In this document: positions 4,982 through 6,097 of the stretch, in pieces
Position numbering within the stretch: position 1 is the first letter of the stretch
How the letters are laid out: each line of letters begins with the position of its first letter
Origin: Chitinophaga pinensis
Lineage (GTDB): Bacteria > Bacteroidota > Bacteroidia > Chitinophagales > Chitinophagaceae
Direction of reading: 5' to 3'
Length of the DNA stretch: 6,097 nucleotides
Assembly: GCA_943331145.2 (NCBI GenBank)
Contig: CALQKL020000138.1
Span: forward strand, 1-6,097
Position numbers and translations under genes: made by a program
The notes under the pieces: generated by a model
Databases searched by the model: none
The model's input: the letters and a program-made list of their open reading frames with translations, nothing else
Told to the model about the DNA's origin: nothing

Positions 4982-5926
4982 TTATCTGCTAAATCTTTTA
5001 AAGAAAGCCCAAATGACTTCACAGGCATTCATATCTTGGCTTGTCTTTCCAATAATAGCTTCATTCAAATACTGATAACCTTGTGGCCAAGTATGCCCGC
5101 CATTTAAAACTACATAACTTACTACTTCACTTCCATTTGTTCCGCCTGAATAAACTCTTTGTTTTATTGTTGTTCCGTCATTTGCAATGTCTGGTAAATC
5201 CGTAATTGTTGGTGTAGAATTGCAACCATTAATGGTTACCCATTTATCTATGGCTTGAAAATGAGACAAGACCGTTCCGCCCGCTGTACCTCCTGCGGTC
5301 ATTTGTCCTCCAGTAAATGGAACAAGGGGATCTGTTGTTCCGTGAATATATATAGCTGGAACTGGTCGGCCAGGATTGCAATTTGGTGCAATGGTCGTTG
5401 CTTCAATGGTTGCTGCATCCACGGCAATAGCTGCAATTCGATTACTCAATTCACAGCCCAAACGAGAAGACATAAAACCGCCATTAGAAATTCCTGTAGC
5501 ATAAATTTTAGTGCCATCAACAGAATAGTTGTTAATCATATAATCACACATTTGATTGAAAAAACTAACATCATTAATTCCTAATTGATTGGGCGTTGTT
5601 GGTCGTCCATCATTCCAATTATTTTGAATTCCGGCTGGATAAACCAAAACCACTTTGTCCCTATCAGCAATGGTTTTGAAATTCGCAATATTTATCATTC
5701 CTTCTGGCGTTCCACTTCCACCGTGAATGGCAAATATCAAAGGCATTTCACCTGCATTATTGTAACCTGTTGGAAGATAAACTATAAAACTTCTTGCATT
5801 TCCGTCAACAGTCAGGTTTATCGTTTTTTGTTCGCTTGGCTTGTCTGCAGAGGTTGTGGGGTTGTTGTCTTTTTTGCAAGAACTTATTAAAAAAGTAATA
5901 GCTATTAATATAAAAATATGTCGCAT
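4982..5926 (-). CDS. LpqC/PHB-depolymerase-like esterase lipoprotein
   Basis: This is a complete 314-residue protein. Its N-terminus is a lipoprotein signal (MRHIFILIAITFLISSCKKD) with Cys17 in the lipobox ISSC, followed by a short Ser/Thr/Pro-rich linker. The catalytic domain belongs to the LpqC/poly(3-hydroxybutyrate) depolymerase group, related to carbohydrate esterase family 1 feruloyl and acetyl-xylan esterases. Visible features in order are LTVDGNARSFIVYLPTGY, the oxyanion motif HGGSG (68-72), VYPAGIQNNWNDGR, the elbow GISNGG with Ser147, IHGTTDPLVPF with Asp199, and GGHTWPQG with His278, so the full Ser-Asp-His triad is present. Cys residues at 127, 158, 183, 235 and 302 may form disulfides. 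It should act at the outer membrane or periplasm on ester-bearing polymers or oligomers, perhaps feruloylated or acetylated plant polysaccharide; the true substrate cannot be told. It converges with the other hydrolase lipoprotein, and no SusC/D or glycoside hydrolase gene is seen nearby. Confidence 0.92.
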   Translation of the reverse strand: MRHIFILIAITFLISSCKKDNNPTTSADKPSEQKTINLTVDGNARSFIVYLPTGYNNAGEMPLIFAIHGGSGTPEGMINIANFKTIADRDKVVLVYPAGIQNNWNDGRPTTPNQLGINDVSFFNQMCDYMINNYSVDGTKIYATGISNGGFMSSRLGCELSNRIAAIAVDAATIEATTIAPNCNPGRPVPAIYIHGTTDPLVPFTGGQMTAGGTAGGTVLSHFQAIDKWVTINGCNSTPTITDLPDIANDGTTIKQRVYSGGTNGSEVVSYVVLNGGHTWPQGYQYLNEAIIGKTSQDMNACEVIWAFFKRFSR

Positions 5927-6097
5927 AAGAGATTAAATTAGTTTTCTAAATTTATTTAAGCATAAAGATTGATTTACCTCATCAAACTTAATTATTTAAA
6001 CCCAAATTTTGCAGTTGAAATCTATTACAAGAAAAAAATGCTGCAAATACAAGCGTTTGCTTGACTTTTTGATCTTACCATATTTCAATATGTTCTC
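5927..6097. other. Gene-free right end with small inverted repeats
   Basis: No supported gene lies here. The region must hold the promoter of the esterase gene: on the minus strand TTTG followed 18 bases later by TATGCTTA, and closer in TAAATTTA, are only partial matches to the Bacteroidota consensus. Further right, TTTGCAG (6008-6014) pairs with CTGCAAA (6041-6047), and CAAGC (6050-6054) pairs with GCTTG (6059-6063), followed by ACTTTTT, which resembles a weak plus-strand terminator. Confidence 0.4.

Noticed and set aside
4796..4991. TAGCAGAT (4796-4803) and ATCTGCTA (4984-4991) inverted repeat at the two convergent gene ends
   Set aside because: An 8-base match across 180 bases is expected by chance in a window this size, and both copies lie within the final codons of their genes.
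5255..5890. Two long plus-strand open frames (5255-5584 and 5585-5890)
   Set aside because: Both are antisense to the esterase gene with its complete catalytic triad; their Cys/Ser/Asn-rich products look like mirror frames.
5996..6097. Minus-strand frame open from the right edge to a TAA at 5996-5998 (33 codons)
   Set aside because: It could be the tail of a gene beyond the edge, but the sequence is low in complexity, has no motif, and lies in an AT-rich area where such frames occur by chance.
1..6097. CRISPR array, tRNA, rRNA, or known defence or toxin-antitoxin system
   Set aside because: No regularly spaced repeats, cloverleaf sequence, ribosomal RNA motifs or recognised defence-protein motifs were seen on reading both strands.

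Overview
The window looks like chromosomal DNA from a member of the Bacteroidota, most likely a Chitinophagaceae/Sphingobacteriia-type environmental bacterium. Four things support this. One secreted protein ends in a type IX secretion (T9SS) C-terminal sorting domain. A second begins with the VGIGTNSPD...KGMLVPRM...LLVYDT region typical of Bacteroidota surface proteins. Two lipoproteins carry the Cys-Lys-Lys signal typical of the phylum. Upstream regions lack Shine-Dalgarno sequences but contain TAnnTTTG-like -7 boxes. The exact genus cannot be read from the sequence.

Layout, left to right. (1) 1-998, minus strand: a two-gene secreted-protein operon, with a T9SS cargo protein (312-998) followed after 26 bases by the N-terminus of a surface/fibre-like protein that runs off the left edge (1-285). 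(2) 999-1531: a gene-free stretch with a 9-bp inverted repeat, overlapping palindromes and short direct repeats; part of it looks like a dispersed intergenic element. (3) 1532-2791, minus: an MFS transporter of the metabolite:H+ symporter family, very like E. coli YhjE, with a good Bacteroidota promoter. (4) 2792-3035: promoter, a bidirectional terminator-like hairpin, and a start-less fragment of a coding sequence. (5) 3036-3835, minus: a small two-helix membrane protein and an unrecognised 169-residue protein. (6) 3968-4804, plus: a lipoprotein alpha/beta hydrolase, divergent from the 169-residue gene. (7) 4805-4981: a 42-codon frame whose C-terminal half is homologous to the fragment in region 4. 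(8) 4982-5926, minus: an LpqC/PHB-depolymerase-like esterase lipoprotein, convergent with the first hydrolase. (9) 5927-6097: no supported gene.

Most products are predicted to act at the envelope: secreted or surface proteins, an inner-membrane transporter, and two lipoprotein serine hydrolases. The hydrolases could release small acids or esters and the transporter import them, but the genes do not form one operon and no substrate link is visible. The block from about 3290 to 4980 is clearly more AT-rich by eye than its flanks and is bracketed by the two related peptide fragments, so it may be an accessory insertion. I found no CRISPR array, tRNA, rRNA, intact transposase or recognisable defence system. 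The most unusual item is the pair of diverged, stop-aligned C-terminal fragments at 2936-3010 and 4877-4951.
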